From the NCBI GenBank assembly GCA_907165065.1, contig OU015550.1:7439400-7503399 (forward strand): DNA of 64,000 nt, in the 5' to 3' direction. A model generated the notes under the pieces. That model saw nothing but the letters and a program-made list of their open reading frames with translations. It had not been told where the DNA came from and ran no database searches. Of the stretch, positions 1 to 13,267 are shown in pieces. This DNA is from Caprimulgus europaeus. Lineage: Eukaryota > Chordata > Aves > Caprimulgiformes > Caprimulgidae. The stretch's first letter is position 1; the number at the start of each line of letters is the position of its first letter. The position numbers were made by a program, and so were the translations under genes.

Positions 1-2286
1 TTCATTAATTACTAAGATCAAACTTACAAATTAATCAAAATCAAGCTTTCCATCCCTTTTTTACTGTCTGTTTTCATTTTTTTTCTTAACTGTGTCATAT
101 CATACATCCTGTTGGATCTCAGCATTTATATGTATTTGGACTTCATCTGACCAGAAGATGCTTGATTTGACCGATTCTGTATTTGTGACATCAAAATATG
201 TTGCTATGGAAAAAGTTATGAGTTCTAATTAAAAATGCAGAGGTCACAAGTTTCCCAGAACCAGTAGGGCATAGATCCTAGGAGAAAAGAATCACAACAT
301 AAAAAATCCAGAGATATGTCAATCTGGAACTTTCCAGACCTGAAAGGAGAACAGCAAACATTCAGGAGAAAACATGAGGCTGAAATTTTGATCAGGCTCC
401 CTTGCATTCATTCAGATTCTGTATGTCTCCCTTCCCACTGGCACAAGTTGCTTCTGGAATTCATGCAAAGCAATGATAGTTGAAATATCATCCTAATACA
501 ACTTAAAAAGAGAAGATATAGAAATTAGATGCAAATTAGTAGAGAGAGCAATGAGACCTGCCTGGTCATCCTTTCAAATCAAATACCAATATTGAAATCG
601 TGTTGAGTGTTTTGTCAACTATATGTGTCTGTCACTTCCTTTGAAAGTTTGTCTATGTTCAGTTGTCTCATTGATTTCTCTTCAATACCTCTTTTGTTGT
701 TTAACTGTTTACAGTTTCTCCATTTATAAATTTTTATTTGTAAACGATTACTGTGTGTCTCCACTCTTTTTGCTCAAGTTTAGCCAAACTACAAGAATTG
801 TTGGTACAAGTGCAGGCTTGAGTTACAGGTGCCTGAGCTGTGCACACCTGTGTCACCTCTGTGACAAGATGTGCCCACACAATACTTTAATCAGAGCACA
901 GGATTTAAGAGCAGCTCAGTTGTAACAAACTCCTGTTCAGTACCACACTGATATGAACACACCTGTTCTGTGCTGTGTGGGAGATTTCTGCACTAGTGTG
1001 TTACATGACTTAGTCAAAACATAACAATTTTTGCTCAAAATGTATATAGCTTTTAACTTTTTTAAAGTGGTGGAGCTCTCAGGGCTTCCACTGCAGTCAT
1101 TCTTTTTTTTAAAATGACAAATACTGTGCAATTATCTTCCAAGTTTGTGCTCTCTGCCCTCCGGTAGCACAGCAACGCACTTTCTCTCTTTGAACTCGGT
1201 TTTGCAATTCAAAAGCAGTGATGTGTGTGCTACAGCACGGTACCAAGGTATCTCCAGTTTCCTCTCAGGATAGCTGATCGGTGTGTCTGTTTTATGGAGA
1301 TGGGAAGCTTGCAGTCTGATGGGTCCTACTCACCCAATTACTCTCCTGGTTTTTTTTAAAAGAAAAAAAGTCATTTCACTGATGTGATTTCACTGATGAC
1401 TGAGCTTGCCAATGTACAAAATGTCTGTGAGCACAGCACTTTGTTCTCCAGCAGGAAGTTGCTGTTTAACAGCAGGTCTCATTAGGCATATGTGCGGCTT
1501 GTAATCAGCCAAGACTCAGCCTGAGAGTCACATGGCCATAGAGAATCATTCTATAGATTGAAGGACTATTAGAAATGTTTCTTGTAGGTAAGCTGACGAT
1601 TGTTTTTATGTATGTTTTGATAAACCATACGTGAACTTTTGCTTAAGGTTTCAGTTTACCTGAAACCCTGCTTACAAAAGGTGCAGAATGAGACTCATGA
1701 GGTAGACTTAACATTCCAGTTTAATGCGTGTATGTGTACGGGGATTGTTGGTTTTTTTTTCAGTGCCTACAAGAATTCTATACTTGTTTTATTGACAGGG
1801 TTATATATAGTTTACTGTCATGACTGTAGCCTCAGGCCACATTGCTTAAACTGAGGAGATAGACAGTCAAGTGGGATACCAGAACATGAAACTGATTTTG
1901 TTGTTAGCATAGCTCTTTTTTCATAACCACATAAACTGGCACTGGGATTATGTATTTCAAAGTCTATGTGCATCATTTCAGTCTAATAGAAAATTGATAC
2001 ATAGACAATAGATACTTGCCCCCGTTGGCCCCCACCGTCTCCTTTTTTTTTTAGAGGTTTTAAACTACCATATCAAATTAGGATGAGGGCTAGAGGCCTT
2101 CATGAGGGCTTACAAATGCTGATCTCTAATTTTATGAATGTAGAAATGTCATTCTTCTGTATTTAATGAGTCTTGTTTATATTTTTGAAGTCTGTGAACT
2201 GAGCTAATTACCATGAAAAATTCTAGACAGCTGCCTTGAAACTGTTTTACCAGCTATTTCCTTTTACCATTTTTTTTTTTTAATAG
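1..2286. other. AT-rich non-coding sequence, no supported gene
   Basis: This stretch is AT-rich with short homopolymer runs. Open frames are short, start at arbitrary points and show no recognisable domain. It may be intronic to the candidate exons at 2.4-2.9 kb, which lie on the plus strand and lack a visible 5' part here. I found no interspersed repeat that I could name with confidence. Confidence 0.6.
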
Positions 2287-2393
2287 GGCAAGAAGTTTTG
2301 AGATAGTTAGAGAATATATTCAGGATCAGGATCCACAATTATTGTCTTTCTGTTGAACTGAAGCAACATTAACTTCCTTTCTTTGATTCTAAG

Positions 2394-2457
2394 CCACACT
2401 AGACGAGAAACTGTGAATTCAGATGACAATTTAGAAGGCAGCCATGTTTCCAAGAAG
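2394..2457 (+). CDS. Candidate internal coding exon, unidentified protein
   Basis: A pyrimidine-rich stretch ending TTTGATTCTAAG precedes this segment, and AAG|GTACAA follows it, so both splice boundaries are plausible. After one carried-over base it reads an open 21-codon frame containing TRRETVNSDDNLEG, a hydrophilic, acidic composition typical of coding sequence. It ends on a codon boundary, and the candidate exon starting at 2770 opens in that same phase. This agreement between two independent segments is the main support. A weaker upstream open segment (about 2287-2341, after a T-rich tract ending TAATAG, reading SFEIVREYIQDQDPQ) could be a preceding exon. The implied intron of about 52 bases would be unusually short and its donor GTCTTT is poor. 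I do not recognise the protein. Confidence 0.4.
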
Positions 2458-2769
2458 GTACAAACTTTATGCTTTATCAATTTCTACATTAATCATTTAC
2501 TTTATGCTTTTTAATAGTTATACAAATTAAGCTCTTAATTTAAAAATCCTTCCTGTGTAATTTAGAGATTGTATATTTAGAGACTGAAAATAATAGTTTT
2601 CTCATTTTTATGTGCAGATAGTACAGATCTGTTTTCTGTCATAAAGCAAAAAAACCCAACATACTAGTCATTTTACTTAAGTGTGGTATTTCTATTTTCC
2701 CGTGTTAATTGTGGAGGTATTTTTATTGCTGTCTGTTTTTCCTCTGAGTATATTTTTTAAAAAAACAAG

Positions 2770-2865
2770 CAAGGTACTCTGAAAGAGCAGTATCTCAAAG
2801 GGAATAAAACCGTTGCAGAGAGCGTAGAAGAACAGGATAAGCTCTGTAAACTGATTTTGTACTAA
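2770..2865 (+). CDS. Candidate 3'-terminal coding exon with stop codon
   Basis: The segment follows a T-rich tract and an AAACAAG acceptor. It reads 31 codons, including KEQYLKGNKTVAESVEEQDK, before TAA at 2863-2865. The phase matches the end of the candidate exon at 2394-2457, leaving an intron of 312 bases. The peptide is charged and probably helical. A canonical AATAAA lies about 285 bases beyond the stop. Together these suggest the 3' end of a plus-strand gene whose upstream part is mostly outside the window. The acceptor is weak because an A-run lies between the pyrimidines and the AG. The protein family is not recognised. Chance open reading is the main alternative. Confidence 0.42.
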   Translation, partial: QGTLKEQYLKGNKTVAESVEEQDKLCKLILY

Positions 2866-3149
2866 AAATTCTGATTCAAAGTGTTGCTGAGTGCAAACAG
2901 AAATATTTTTCTATTAGTTGCCAAACAAGCAGAAGACTTTCTGAGTTTCTGTTCACCGTTTGGAATTCTAAAAAGGGGGCAGAATTCTGGTTCCCTTACC
3001 AGACTTGTTTTAACTCCATTTGTGTTTCTCCAGAAAGGGTGTAAAACCAGCAGTCTCATAATTAGAACACATTTTATTCAAGTACAAGGCAAATTATTAA
3101 TGTGAAGTGTTAAGCAAGGCATTTTGTCTTCTAAAACAGACTAGACTAA

Positions 3150-3155
3150 AATAAA
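3150..3155 (+). promoter_or_regulatory. Candidate polyadenylation signal AATAAA
   Basis: An exact AATAAA lies about 285 bases downstream of the TAA of the candidate terminal exon, in A/T-rich sequence. Its position fits a short 3' UTR, but AATAAA is common by chance in such AT-rich DNA. Confidence 0.3.
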
Positions 3156-3159
3156 ATAT

Positions 3160-6100
3160 AAGTAATTTAGTAATAATTCCATGTGAAGATTTTCACAGCG
3201 AAGTTGGGCCAAAGAGATTTTTTACATGCACTGGTGATTTTGGTTAATGAAGACAATTATGTGAAAATGTTTTTATGTGATTATAGGATGAAAAAAATCT
3301 GTGAAGTCATTAAAAGAACCATCCATTTCAGAACAAACCATATAAGGCACATAGAATTCTACCATGCTGACATAGACTAGGCAGTGGACCAACACTTAAA
3401 GCAAAAAGCCCCTTAGAACAGACAAGTAGCTGTCCTTCCCTTTGTGCTTTCAGCAGTGATCCTATCACTGTTTCTTTCATGAGTATTTTTATATCTCTGT
3501 CTGTATGTTCTAAGGCATGCAATGTCTAGTAGCAGGTTTTTGAAGGCCCTGAGGCTGGGGAATACTATGCTGTTTTTTTCATTTAACCTGCTTACATGAA
3601 TGAGATAAGATTTAAGCTGTGTGCTCAAAATCCCTTGCCAATCAGTAGTGAATGGCTCTAGTTGTCCCTTATAGCTGTACCTGGAAGGAGCAAGCATACC
3701 TGGAGATAACTGCTCTGCTCTTGAAAAGGGAGCTGAAAAACATGCTTAAGGCATGTTTAGGATAGAAGGTCGCTGTGGGTGGCAGATTTGCATCTAGACA
3801 GCTCTCAGAGAGGCATTAGTTCCCGGTAGGAGCCTTGAAAGGGTACTGATGGCAAGGGTGAACTTTTCTAGTATCAAAGCTTCTTGGATTTTAATTTTTA
3901 CCTTACTAACAGCTAGAATATTAGGCTATGAACTATGGGCAGTAGATCTCCTGCTCCTCTGGAGTGGAAGGACCCTGGAACTTGGGTTTCATTGAAGTGC
4001 ATTCTTAAAATGGTGCTGCTGTTGGCAGAGCCATGCTGGTTTTGGCCTAGAAAACTAGCTTTGTGGGAGACAGTTGGCCTTCCTGCTGGAATGCACATTC
4101 CCACGGGAGGGAAGTACACAAAGAAGTGAATGCGAAGATACAGGTAATTCCAGAGCCTGTGAGTCAGAAGTTAAGCAATTTGTCCAATTCCATTTCTATA
4201 ATTTTCTGTTCATTAGTGCCTTAAGCTACAAGGAAGAAACAGTCCTACTGACAGGGAACTGTGCAGAGCAGAAAGCAGTTGTGCTCCTGTACAAATTTAT
4301 TTTATTCCAAACAAAACCTCTTAGCACTGATTATATGTATTAGAACAGCAATACTGTGTGCAAAAAAATAGATGAGAAGGGCAAATTGTTGCTTCCATAT
4401 ACTAAGGAGACAACACTGTATGTCCCTCATGTGCTTCAGTCTTTCTCATTCGTGCTCCGAAACAGCAGTCTTTGGGATGCTTGTCAAAGGGTCCTAGTAT
4501 AAGTAGGCAGGTTCTCACCCTGCTTATCATTCCCAAAACATGCTACTACAGCACATCAGTTTGAAACAGCAGAATTCAGATTGTTTCCTCAAAGGGCTGT
4601 GCATTAAAGCAACAGTTGTCACAAATATGAATCTTTAATTTTCTACTGTATGTTCACGCTGCTCTCTAAAGCATTAGTAAATGAAAAAATGTATTAAGCA
4701 GTACTTTGTCATCAAACAGTGAGAGACAAAAGATCGCTGCTCAGGTTGGTCAGCATGAGATTATTTTAATGAATGTCATGAATAATAGCAAGCTGTATTT
4801 CTTCCCCACCCTCCCAGACACTAATTGTTCTTCTTTTACTATATATGTCTTCCTTTACAAGAGATTTTACATGATTTGAACCAAATAAATTAATGCAGGT
4901 GACAAATGACTGCTGGAAATGTACTTGTCAGATTAGTTCTTTACAGTCTTTTAAGCAATGGGTAGTGGAAGCAAGGAGGAAGGGATATTTTACGCCTTGG
5001 TTTTCATTTAGGGGTTGCTTTCTTGAATTCCTTTTCACAAGTTCCGAGGACCTTTGTCTGACCTTATTTCTGACCCTGCTTCAAGCAGGAGCTTAGAAAC
5101 CTCCTTAGATCTTTTCCAGCCTGAATTTTCCTAAGAACAAACACAGATAAGGTTCCATTTAAATTCTATGAAAGTAAGTAGTTCAGATTTATGGCAGCTA
5201 TGATGTAGTGATTTTTCTACACAATACAAGGTCTTATTCATGTTTCTAACTTGGAATCATTCAACTGGCCTGAAGGGATTAACTGATTGAATTTGAAGTT
5301 GAAATTCCAATGACCTTATATTCACTGGCCATGTATTGCAAAACAATGTTTCAAAATGAAACTTGTCCACAGTCACTGCCAGTCCACCAAACCGTGTTTC
5401 TTACTGTCAGTGAGACGTGCTACTGACATGAGATGGTTGGCCCGCTTTTCTCCAGGCATTCAAATTGTCCATTTCTTCCTCATGCTGATGCATGTAATGT
5501 AGTAATTTTAGGTACAAACTGGATTATGAAATACCTGCCAGTGTCCACAGTTTACTTCTTACATTTTTCTTCAGTTATTCAAAGTTACTCAACTGTAGTT
5601 AACACAAGCCTCTTAATGTAGAAGAGATGTCCCACTGAGGGCAACATGAGAGGACATAGACATAGGTTTTTACATAGAGAAACATCTTTCTCAATGCACT
5701 TGACAATGTGTCAAGAAACCTCAAATTTAGCTGACGTGCTACAGAATGCAGCAGTCCCTTTAAAGACTTAAAAATGCAAGCTTAAGCAAAAACCTTCAGA
5801 TACCCTTGTGCTTGCAGGTTGGGGAACTGAAGACACCGCCTAAGACACATTCTTCTTATCCTGATCACTTTGCCTCAGGCTCACTGAATCCTAAGTGAAT
5901 TTATGAAGTATATTTGGTTTTGCCATACTAGAACCACCTTCTGTAATTATTTGTAGATGTAAGTATTAAATTATTCAGAACTGGAAGAGTGACCTATCGA
6001 TAAAGAGCTCGCGTTTTCCATTGAAAGCTGCAACAGTCTAAGGAGTTGATCTTACCCAGCAAATAGTCTAGTGAATTTTTTGAGGAAGATTCTGGCATTT

Positions 6101-9100
6101 GAGGGCCATATCCTAACTGGTTTTAAGCAGACAGAGGTTGTTGTCTTAAAACTATTATCTCTACAGCTAGGAGAGCTGGTTCTGTACTGCTTTCTTAGAA
6201 CTTTGCATGGAAAAAGTCCTCAGCGCAGAACAGTGAAATGAAGCTGTCATTACTGACCTTTAAGAACTAAAAAATTTCTGTGGCTGAGAGTGCCTCGCTG
6301 AACTCAAAGAGGTTTTTTGTATGATAGATTCTTGAATGCAGTCAGTGATATCTGGATGCGTCACAAGTGTGTATTTACTCTTAAAGTACTGAGAGAATAG
6401 TTACTTTAGATTGGCAGAGCAAAGGCATCTGTGAATAGACTGTGTGCAGGCAATTTACTATGGATAATATTTCAGAAAAGTGCTCTTGAGCTGCTATTCA
6501 GTGAGATTTGCATGCCTGCAGAATGTCATATTATCTTCCTGATTCCTTTTCTCCTTCTCTCATGAATGAGGCACTCTCCATATTTGCCTCAATGAAGGCT
6601 TTGTTTTTGTCTTCAACATTCACCAAAATTTCTGATGATCAGAATGAAAAATGTCATCATAACAGGGATTTTTTTCTCAGACTGCCAGTTTAGGAATATT
6701 GCTTACTGGCAGATGGAGCTGAGCATCTACTGAAAGCATTTGGATAAATCCACTAGCTTTTTCCTCTACAGGGCCTGATGTGTGTGTCCCACCAATAATG
6801 CTTTTGGAAAGGTTTTTCTGATACTGTGTGTAAGACTGGAAGATTTACCACTTTTCTTTTGGATGCTTGGGTCTGTCATGTTGCATACGTTGTTCTTTGC
6901 TCCACACAGGACAAACAGAGAGGCTTGTCCAAGGCCACAAAGCATGAATGGCAGTGCTCAGTAGTATTGCTGTATTTTTATGACAGTCCAAAAAGAAGGG
7001 AAGAGGGCCAGCTGAACATTGTGACACTTGGTATTATAATGTCACACTGATATCCAATTTGGGATTAAACATTCAGAGATCAAGAGGACCTAATGGGGAA
7101 GTATATGTAACTGCTAAACTCTGCCCTTGCTAAGTCAGAGAAACTTGGCGGAGAAGTACACGTTTGCTCAAGGGAGTTACCATATGGGGTCTTCCTGTAA
7201 ATGTGTCTCAAAAGTATTTTCTAATAATAAGATAAATAACATGGCTGACTGTTCCCAGAGTCTATACTGATGTGCTGAGATGTTTAGTTTTCTGTGAATA
7301 TGGGCCACATAGATAATAAAGACAGACAGTGATAAGAGGCTTTCTTTTTTTTAACTCTGCCACACTACAGATTTAGTCTGGAAAAACAGACTTTTGATGG
7401 TAAATAATTGAAATTGAAATAGTGCCTGAAATTCACTTATAAAGTCACTAAAGCATGGTCACTGTAGTAAAAAAATAAGGGCTACCTAAGCAAGCATTAT
7501 ATGCCTATCTGATGCATCTTTTATAAAATGAGGGAACCATTTTTGGCAGAATACAGAGATCCATTTTCCATGTGCATGCCAAAGAGGAAGGAGAATCAGC
7601 ATGGCTGAAACACTGGATGCAGCAGATACATCTTTAGCAAAGCAAATGGTTATCACTAACAGTAAACAATGAGAACATGGGAATAGGTGGAAAGTCAGTC
7701 TTCTGGCAGTCTTAGAAGGGTTGACTTAGAAGTGCATATTCAATACAGTTCACCGGATGGCTGAAATAGGGGCGAAACCTCTCAAAAGAGGACAAGGAAG
7801 AACAGCAACTTTTGACCTGTGGAAACTTCTCCCATTTCCATACTATCTCTAGTCTAAATGCAGAATGAATAATTTCTTCCAAGCCCTACCATTCTACGGA
7901 TACTACTGCAGATGGCACCATCTCTGCCAAAAAACATTGTAAATATGGACAAGGAATGTAACCGGTCAGGTTTACCTTCCAGTGACAGTTGCTCAAAACA
8001 AATAAAAGAATGCTACATTTTTCTCTTTTCTTCCCATGTCTTCTCCCTCAGCTGGAATTCAGGGTTCTCCAGAAGGAAGGTTGTATTTTTACCCACCATC
8101 CCAGGCACTTATAGATAACCTAATAGGGAAGGCTAGATCTACTCTACGAGAGATCCAGGAAATATTTTCTAAATTGTATCACAGTAGAATGAAAACCTTC
8201 CTTGAGCTGTAGGAAGTTATATACAACATTATTTTTCTGTTCTTTAATGGAAACCATTGTTTCACTTTGCTACAGCTGTAGTTTTCTAATTGTTGGAAGT
8301 AATTTGTCCAGATTAATGCTCTCTATTAAATTAATTTAATGTGACTTAATTTCATAACACTACAGGCTTTATCAGTAGTCAAAATAACCCCTGGAAAACC
8401 CCAGGAGGCAAAAATGCTTGTCGAGTTTGGCTGTTGAGGCTGGATGATGCTGCTTTGTGAAAAATGAAGTAATTGTTTTGAGGGAAAGAACCATCAGGAA
8501 ATTACTGGGTCTGTCAGAATTCTGTGTCTTTCATCAGATGTGTTATTTGGTCATAACTTGGCTTTTATATTTATCACAATGCCTTTTTTTTGTGTCTCTG
8601 GTAATATGAGAGTATTGTGAGACTTCCTTAAGCCTATAGTACAAAGTGTGGTACTGTTAATTAACCATAAAAAACCACTCACCTATTTTTTCTATCAGAA
8701 TGACTTTAGGATACTACCTATTGCAAAGATGGGCATAAAGGCACAGATACTTTCTGTTTCAACTTCGTGTTGAAAGTGGCAACTTACATAAGATCATAAA
8801 AGCTGCTGTGTTGGTGGGTTTGTTTTTTTTGTTTGTTTTTTTTTTCTTCCCCCTTCTCTAAAGACAATTGCTTCCTAGTATGTAAAAGTATCCTTAAGTG
8901 TTCTTCTCTGCATGGCCAGTATGGTTGTTCTCACTAGTTTTCTTTACATACCACGTATAGTTGTTTGCAGTAGCTATAGCTAAGGAATTGCATATAGTTA
9001 GGAATGTTCCCTGTAGTATCTTTTCTCCCTTATATGTAGTAACGTATATTCCCAGTTCTGCCCTGGAACCCATTTACACCAGCAATAGCTATCAGTCAGT

Positions 9101-9330
9101 CCAACTGTCTTGCCTTTAACTAATCAGTCTGATGATTATGAATGCTACAAGTAACCTTTGATTTGAGTTAATTTTATCTGGCTTGTCATATGAAGCACCG
9201 TTTAGTGCCTTTATTCAGGATAGGAACAGGTCTTTGGAATTGTAAACACATTAAACATATTAATAGTGTTAGCAGACTTCTCAGAAGTAACATTTTGCAG
9301 CCAGAAGCTACTCCTCTGCACTCCCTCTCA
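3160..9330. other. Long AT-rich gene-poor interval
   Basis: About 6 kb with scattered stops on both strands, short T and A runs, and no open frame with convincing coding character or paired splice sites. One short stretch near 5,100-5,135 (GATCTTTTCCAGCCTGAATT) loosely resembles the 3' end of an avian CR1 LINE in plus orientation, but it is too diverged to call. The interval could be intergenic or intronic. Confidence 0.6.
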
Positions 9331-9510
9331 AAAAAAGAAAAGAAAAGAAAAGAAAAGAAAAGAAAAGAAAAGAAAAGAAAAGAAAAGAAAAGAAAAGAAA
9401 AGAAAAGAAAAGAAAAGAAAAGAAAAGAAAAGAAAAGAAAAGAAAAGAAAAGAAAAGAAAAGAAAAGAAAAGAAAAGAAAAGAAAAGAGAAAAGAAAAGA
9501 AAAGAGAGTT
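9331..9510 (+). repeat. (AAAAG)n microsatellite, about 35 units
   Basis: A near-perfect pentanucleotide run of AAAAG occupies about 175 bases, with slight degeneration at its right end (AGAGAAAAG). The open frames over it, encoding KEKKR or FLFFS repeats, are artefacts of the repeat. A purine-only strand of this length can form triplex DNA. Interrupted A-rich tails of retroelements often seed such repeats, but no element body is recognisable on its left. Confidence 0.95.
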
Positions 9511-12500
9511 GTAAAATAATTGTAACAACGTTTCCATGTTTCACTTGGCTTTAGTGGTTATTGCTTAGGGTTGATGGTTTAGCCTTCAGTGTTTGACATC
9601 TATTGCCAGGAGTTTATGACTTACAGGATATTGTTATGATTGAGGGCTTATGGTTTATTGATCACAGTGCTGCTCTCTGGCCTCGTGCTTTATCATTTAG
9701 GATTCACACTCTATGTTTAGCATTTAGTGGTTTGCTAAAGTAAAAGATGCAACTCTTGAATTCAAACCCTTAAGTAAGATTTGTGATCTCCTTCCTTCAC
9801 TATCCAGGGTTTATCTCTTTGTGGTCTGATTCAAGACCTGGTTTTGATAGCTTCATTACATGTACTCAAACTTCTCAGCAAGTTGCTAAGTTGTTGGAGT
9901 GAGCTGTGAGGAAATATGTACTGTGTAGCCATTGCAGATAGTGGAAGCACAGACATGTGAGCCTGAAATGGGGCTGGGTGGTACCTCAGGGATTTGAGAA
10001 AGAGGGTTCATGGTGGTTACCCACCAACAGGGACCCACAGAAAGCATTGAAATAGTAAAAATCTCAATAATTTTGGAGGAAAACTTGAGGAATTGGCAGG
10101 TAGCATCTCAGAAACACCAGGAGCAGAAGCCAGTCCTTCTCTGACCAACAGCCGCTTGGGCAATGGCATTTCTTTGGATTTCATTTGCATGGTCATGGCA
10201 AAAAGGGGCAGTGAGCATATTAATGCTTATCCTGCTAGCCCAAGTTGTCCTGGACAAGCTGTACTGCAGACAAGGTTATGCAGCATCTCTGAGGCCACTG
10301 AGAATTGTAGGAGGGAGTGCTACCAGGATCTGTTGGATTACTGTAGGGTTCCTGGGGATCCTTTGGTATCTTTGCTTGAGGAAGTGCAGAGGGTGGAATC
10401 AAGATAAGACACAGATCACCATCCCCACTCCAAACAGTGTTTTCTCCTGCTGTGTCAGGGATTGTGTGTTAATTGATACTGAGTCTTCTCTTAATTTAGC
10501 TAATGAAGCCCACAGAATAGATCAGACACTGGAGTGAGGGGAGGGGTGGGTGAGTAGGGATCAGATGGGACATCCCTCTGAAAACCCAGCCTAGGTATTT
10601 CTCTTTTAAGAGGCGTTCCTGGGGAGAGAGAGGCAAGAAGAGACTCTCCTATCTCCTGAGATTCCCTTTCCTCCTCCAGTAGTCATGTTCAAATCAATAC
10701 ATACTATAGTTTATTTGATCACCTTTATGCCAGGGAGCACAAAGCACTCAAAATTGAACCTTGCCAGAGCCTGGAGCGAGTTTTTCCTTGCCTGTGGTGG
10801 ATAAGGGCCACAGCAAGCACGTTACTCTTTGTCATCAGGATTTCTTTTGTCCACTCACTGAGGATGACCCTGCCAGAAGGATCTAGCTAAGGAAAGGGGA
10901 GGATGACAGCACCCAGCAATGGCTGCAGGCAGCCTGAGGTTAGCCTGGATGGCCTTTTTGATCCTCTCCAGCTTTTCTTCTCCCCTTCGGGTCTGAGGGT
11001 CCTTACTAATATGGGCCTGTGCATGTGCTCTTGGTCCTGCAGATGCTGACACCTTGGACTTGTAAGGAGGCAGCTGGGCCCACAAGCAGGCTTGTGGCAT
11101 GTCAGTGAGAGAAGAGCCCAGTGTGCTGGGTAAGTGAGGGGTAAGCACGGTTGGAACATGGCATGGACTGGTCTGAGCTGTCTGATCAGGATCCATAAAC
11201 ATGGAAAGAGGGGAAAGGAAGAAAATCTGATGGAGTATGAGGTGGATTTCTGTGCAGGAGTAGCGTTTTGGAGAGGGTGTGGAGGCAGTGGTTTTGCACT
11301 TATTCAACCCAACTCACCAGTGATTATTTCCTTATGCTTATTATTTCTTAAGGAGAAGAAAAAACATTGTATTACATGAGGACTAAAACTTTTATGGTAA
11401 ATTTCCTAAGCACCAAAGATGATACAAGCAAACAACATATAAAAAAAACTAGCAACCTCGAAGTCAAACGCAAAGGAAGAGATTCTAAGCAGAGCCTTGT
11501 CAACACTGACAGTAAATTCTAAATACTTATAGCATTGTCTGATAAAGCCTTAAGATGTCTACCAGACTATTCACCTCTATTAACAACAACAAAATCTGTT
11601 CAGTCTGTGGCTTACTTTAGAAGTTATTTAATATTTTTCTTCTCTACACTCACTTGAGATTTTTATTGTACAAGTTTTTCACAAAATCTAGGCATAACTG
11701 CTGTCACAGTAAACCTGTGAGACAGCTAGCGTGACAGAAGAGTCTGAGTGGACAACTCAAAAGTCAATGTAGCATGACACACACCTTCTAAGGTCTTAAT
11801 TTCTTCCTCTAGAAACTTGGTGTCAGCAGCAGGACTGCAAAATGACAATCTGATTTGTAATGAGAAACAACAAGAATCTCATAATACTGAAAAGGACATT
11901 AGAATTTACTGTTGCCTTATTGTCTCTTCAAGGTAAAGGCTGAAGTCACTTTTAATGCTTGGCTTCCACTTGGCATACATATTTTCAGTCTATACTTTTA
12001 ATTGAATTAGCAGAGATGTCCATCTAGCACTTGTCCTGCACAGTGTTAGCACCGATATCCGTTTAAAAAAAAAAAAGAGAAAATATTCTCTCTGCATAGG
12101 AGATGCTACGTTAGAAAAACAGTACAGAGGTCTAATTTGAGACACCTGGTTTAGAATCGAGTCATGGTCACAGCAACATTGGTGTTTTTAGGGTACTGCT
12201 TAGGAAATAAGCATCTAGCTTGCAGCCTGCAGTGCAGCAAAGCAGAAAAGAAACAACTTTTCAGTCAGGAGATGGGCAACCTTTGACACCTGTCTAGTAC
12301 CTCAGAGCACCAGAAGACCAGCCTGGAAGCAGATACAGCCTTCAAAGCTCTGGCATCCCTTGGTCACAGTTCCACTGCTGCTCTGGGAGACTTTGAATTC
12401 CCTATTTATTTGTTTCCTTACCCTTCCCAGCATCTCCCACCAAGTTCCAGACCGAGAGCCATCTATCACTGTATTGAGACATGCAGCCAGCATTTTCTCA

Positions 12501-12640
12501 TGGAATCCCATTCTGATTTTTCAAAGACAGACGACATTTTCAAACATGGAGCAGATCTTTCCTCAGAATCTCTTAAAAGCTGTCCCAGTCCTTTCCCTCG
12601 TCTTCGGGATTCTCACAAAGGTCGTTCTCGTTCTCTGTAG
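9511..12640. other. Gene-poor interval with two overlapping short open frames
   Basis: Mostly AT-rich sequence. Between 10,093 and 10,537 two overlapping plus-strand frames of 104 and 124 codons are open. The second contains two hydrophobic stretches around WISFAWSW and MLILLAQVVL. Neither matches a family I know, and no promoter or splice context supports them. Near 10.9-11.3 kb composition becomes more G-rich without a convincing frame. I see no RNA gene. Confidence 0.5.
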
Positions 12641-12900
12641 CGCCGCTCGGACGAGAGCAGCCAGGCGGAGGCAGAGGCACTGCCCCCCAGACCGCGCTGG
12701 TCCTCCTCGGGCCGTAGCGAGCCGAAGGGCAGCTCCTCCAGGCGCCGGCAGCCTCCGGGCGTGCGCTGCGCCCCGGCTAGGCGGTGCCCGGAGCTCTCCT
12801 CGCGGCGCAGATCGAGGAGGGGAGCCCGGAGCCGCGGGGCGGGGCCTCCCGGTGCGGGCAGCGCCTCAGGGTCGCGCAGCGCCGGCCCTGCCTCCGCGCT
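12641..12900 (+). CDS. CpG-rich candidate exon, 5' end of a possible gene
   Basis: GC content and CpG density jump abruptly at 12,640, and a GC box (GGGGCGGGGC) sits near 12,837. The boundary itself looks like a 3' splice site (CGTTCTCTGTAG). From there a plus-strand frame is open through the CpG-rich part, containing RRSDESSQAEAEALPPRP and then many Arg/Ser/Pro residues. A minus-strand frame is also open, as is usual in CpG-rich DNA, so strand is uncertain. The segment could instead be an untranslated first exon or a CpG-island promoter for a gene on either strand. Downstream, a pyrimidine tract leads to the candidate exon at 13,268. Confidence 0.3.
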
Positions 12901-13266
12901 CCCCCCTGCCCTCGGTCCCTCGGTTTCTTCTCTTAGTAGCTCATTTCCTCTCACTCTCCCTTTTCCCTCTTTTCTTTGCTTCCTGCCTGCTTTTTTGTCC
13001 TCTTCCCTTCCTCTGCCCACCCTTTGCCCACTCAATTTCCTACTTGTGTCCTTGTTTCCTTTCCCTATCTCACCCCCATATTTCCTGCTATCCTTTCTTC
13101 TCTCTCCTTCCCCCTCCTCTCATACTTGCCCCCCATTCCTCCTTCTCCTCCCTTCCTCCCCATCTTACCAGTTCACCTTGTCTCATCCCTCCAATCCCTC
13201 TTTCTTTTCTGTTTTCTTTCTTCCTTCTCTTTCCCCCTCTCTGTCACCCCTCCCTTCAAATCTCCA
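12901..13266 (+). repeat. Pyrimidine-rich (C/T) tract of about 365 bases
   Basis: The plus strand is almost entirely C and T, with CCTCCC and TTTCTTCC motifs and few purines. Open frames through it (Pro/Ser/Phe/Leu-rich) reflect composition. It ends in CAAATCTCCAG and so doubles as an unusually long polypyrimidine tract ahead of the next candidate exon. The mirror-like homopyrimidine stretches could adopt triplex structure. Confidence 0.85.
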
Positions 13267-13267
13267 G

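Noticed and set aside
5090-5135. Second CR1 LINE 3' end
   Set aside because: Only about 20 bases resemble the consensus loosely. Too diverged to call.
9190-9544. Lys/Glu/Arg-rich and Phe/Leu/Ser-rich proteins over the AAAAG tract
   Set aside because: Pure translation of a pentanucleotide microsatellite.
10093-10537. Retroviral envelope or small membrane protein gene
   Set aside because: Two hydrophobic stretches appear in one frame, but there is no recognisable motif, no flanking LTR and no splice or promoter context.
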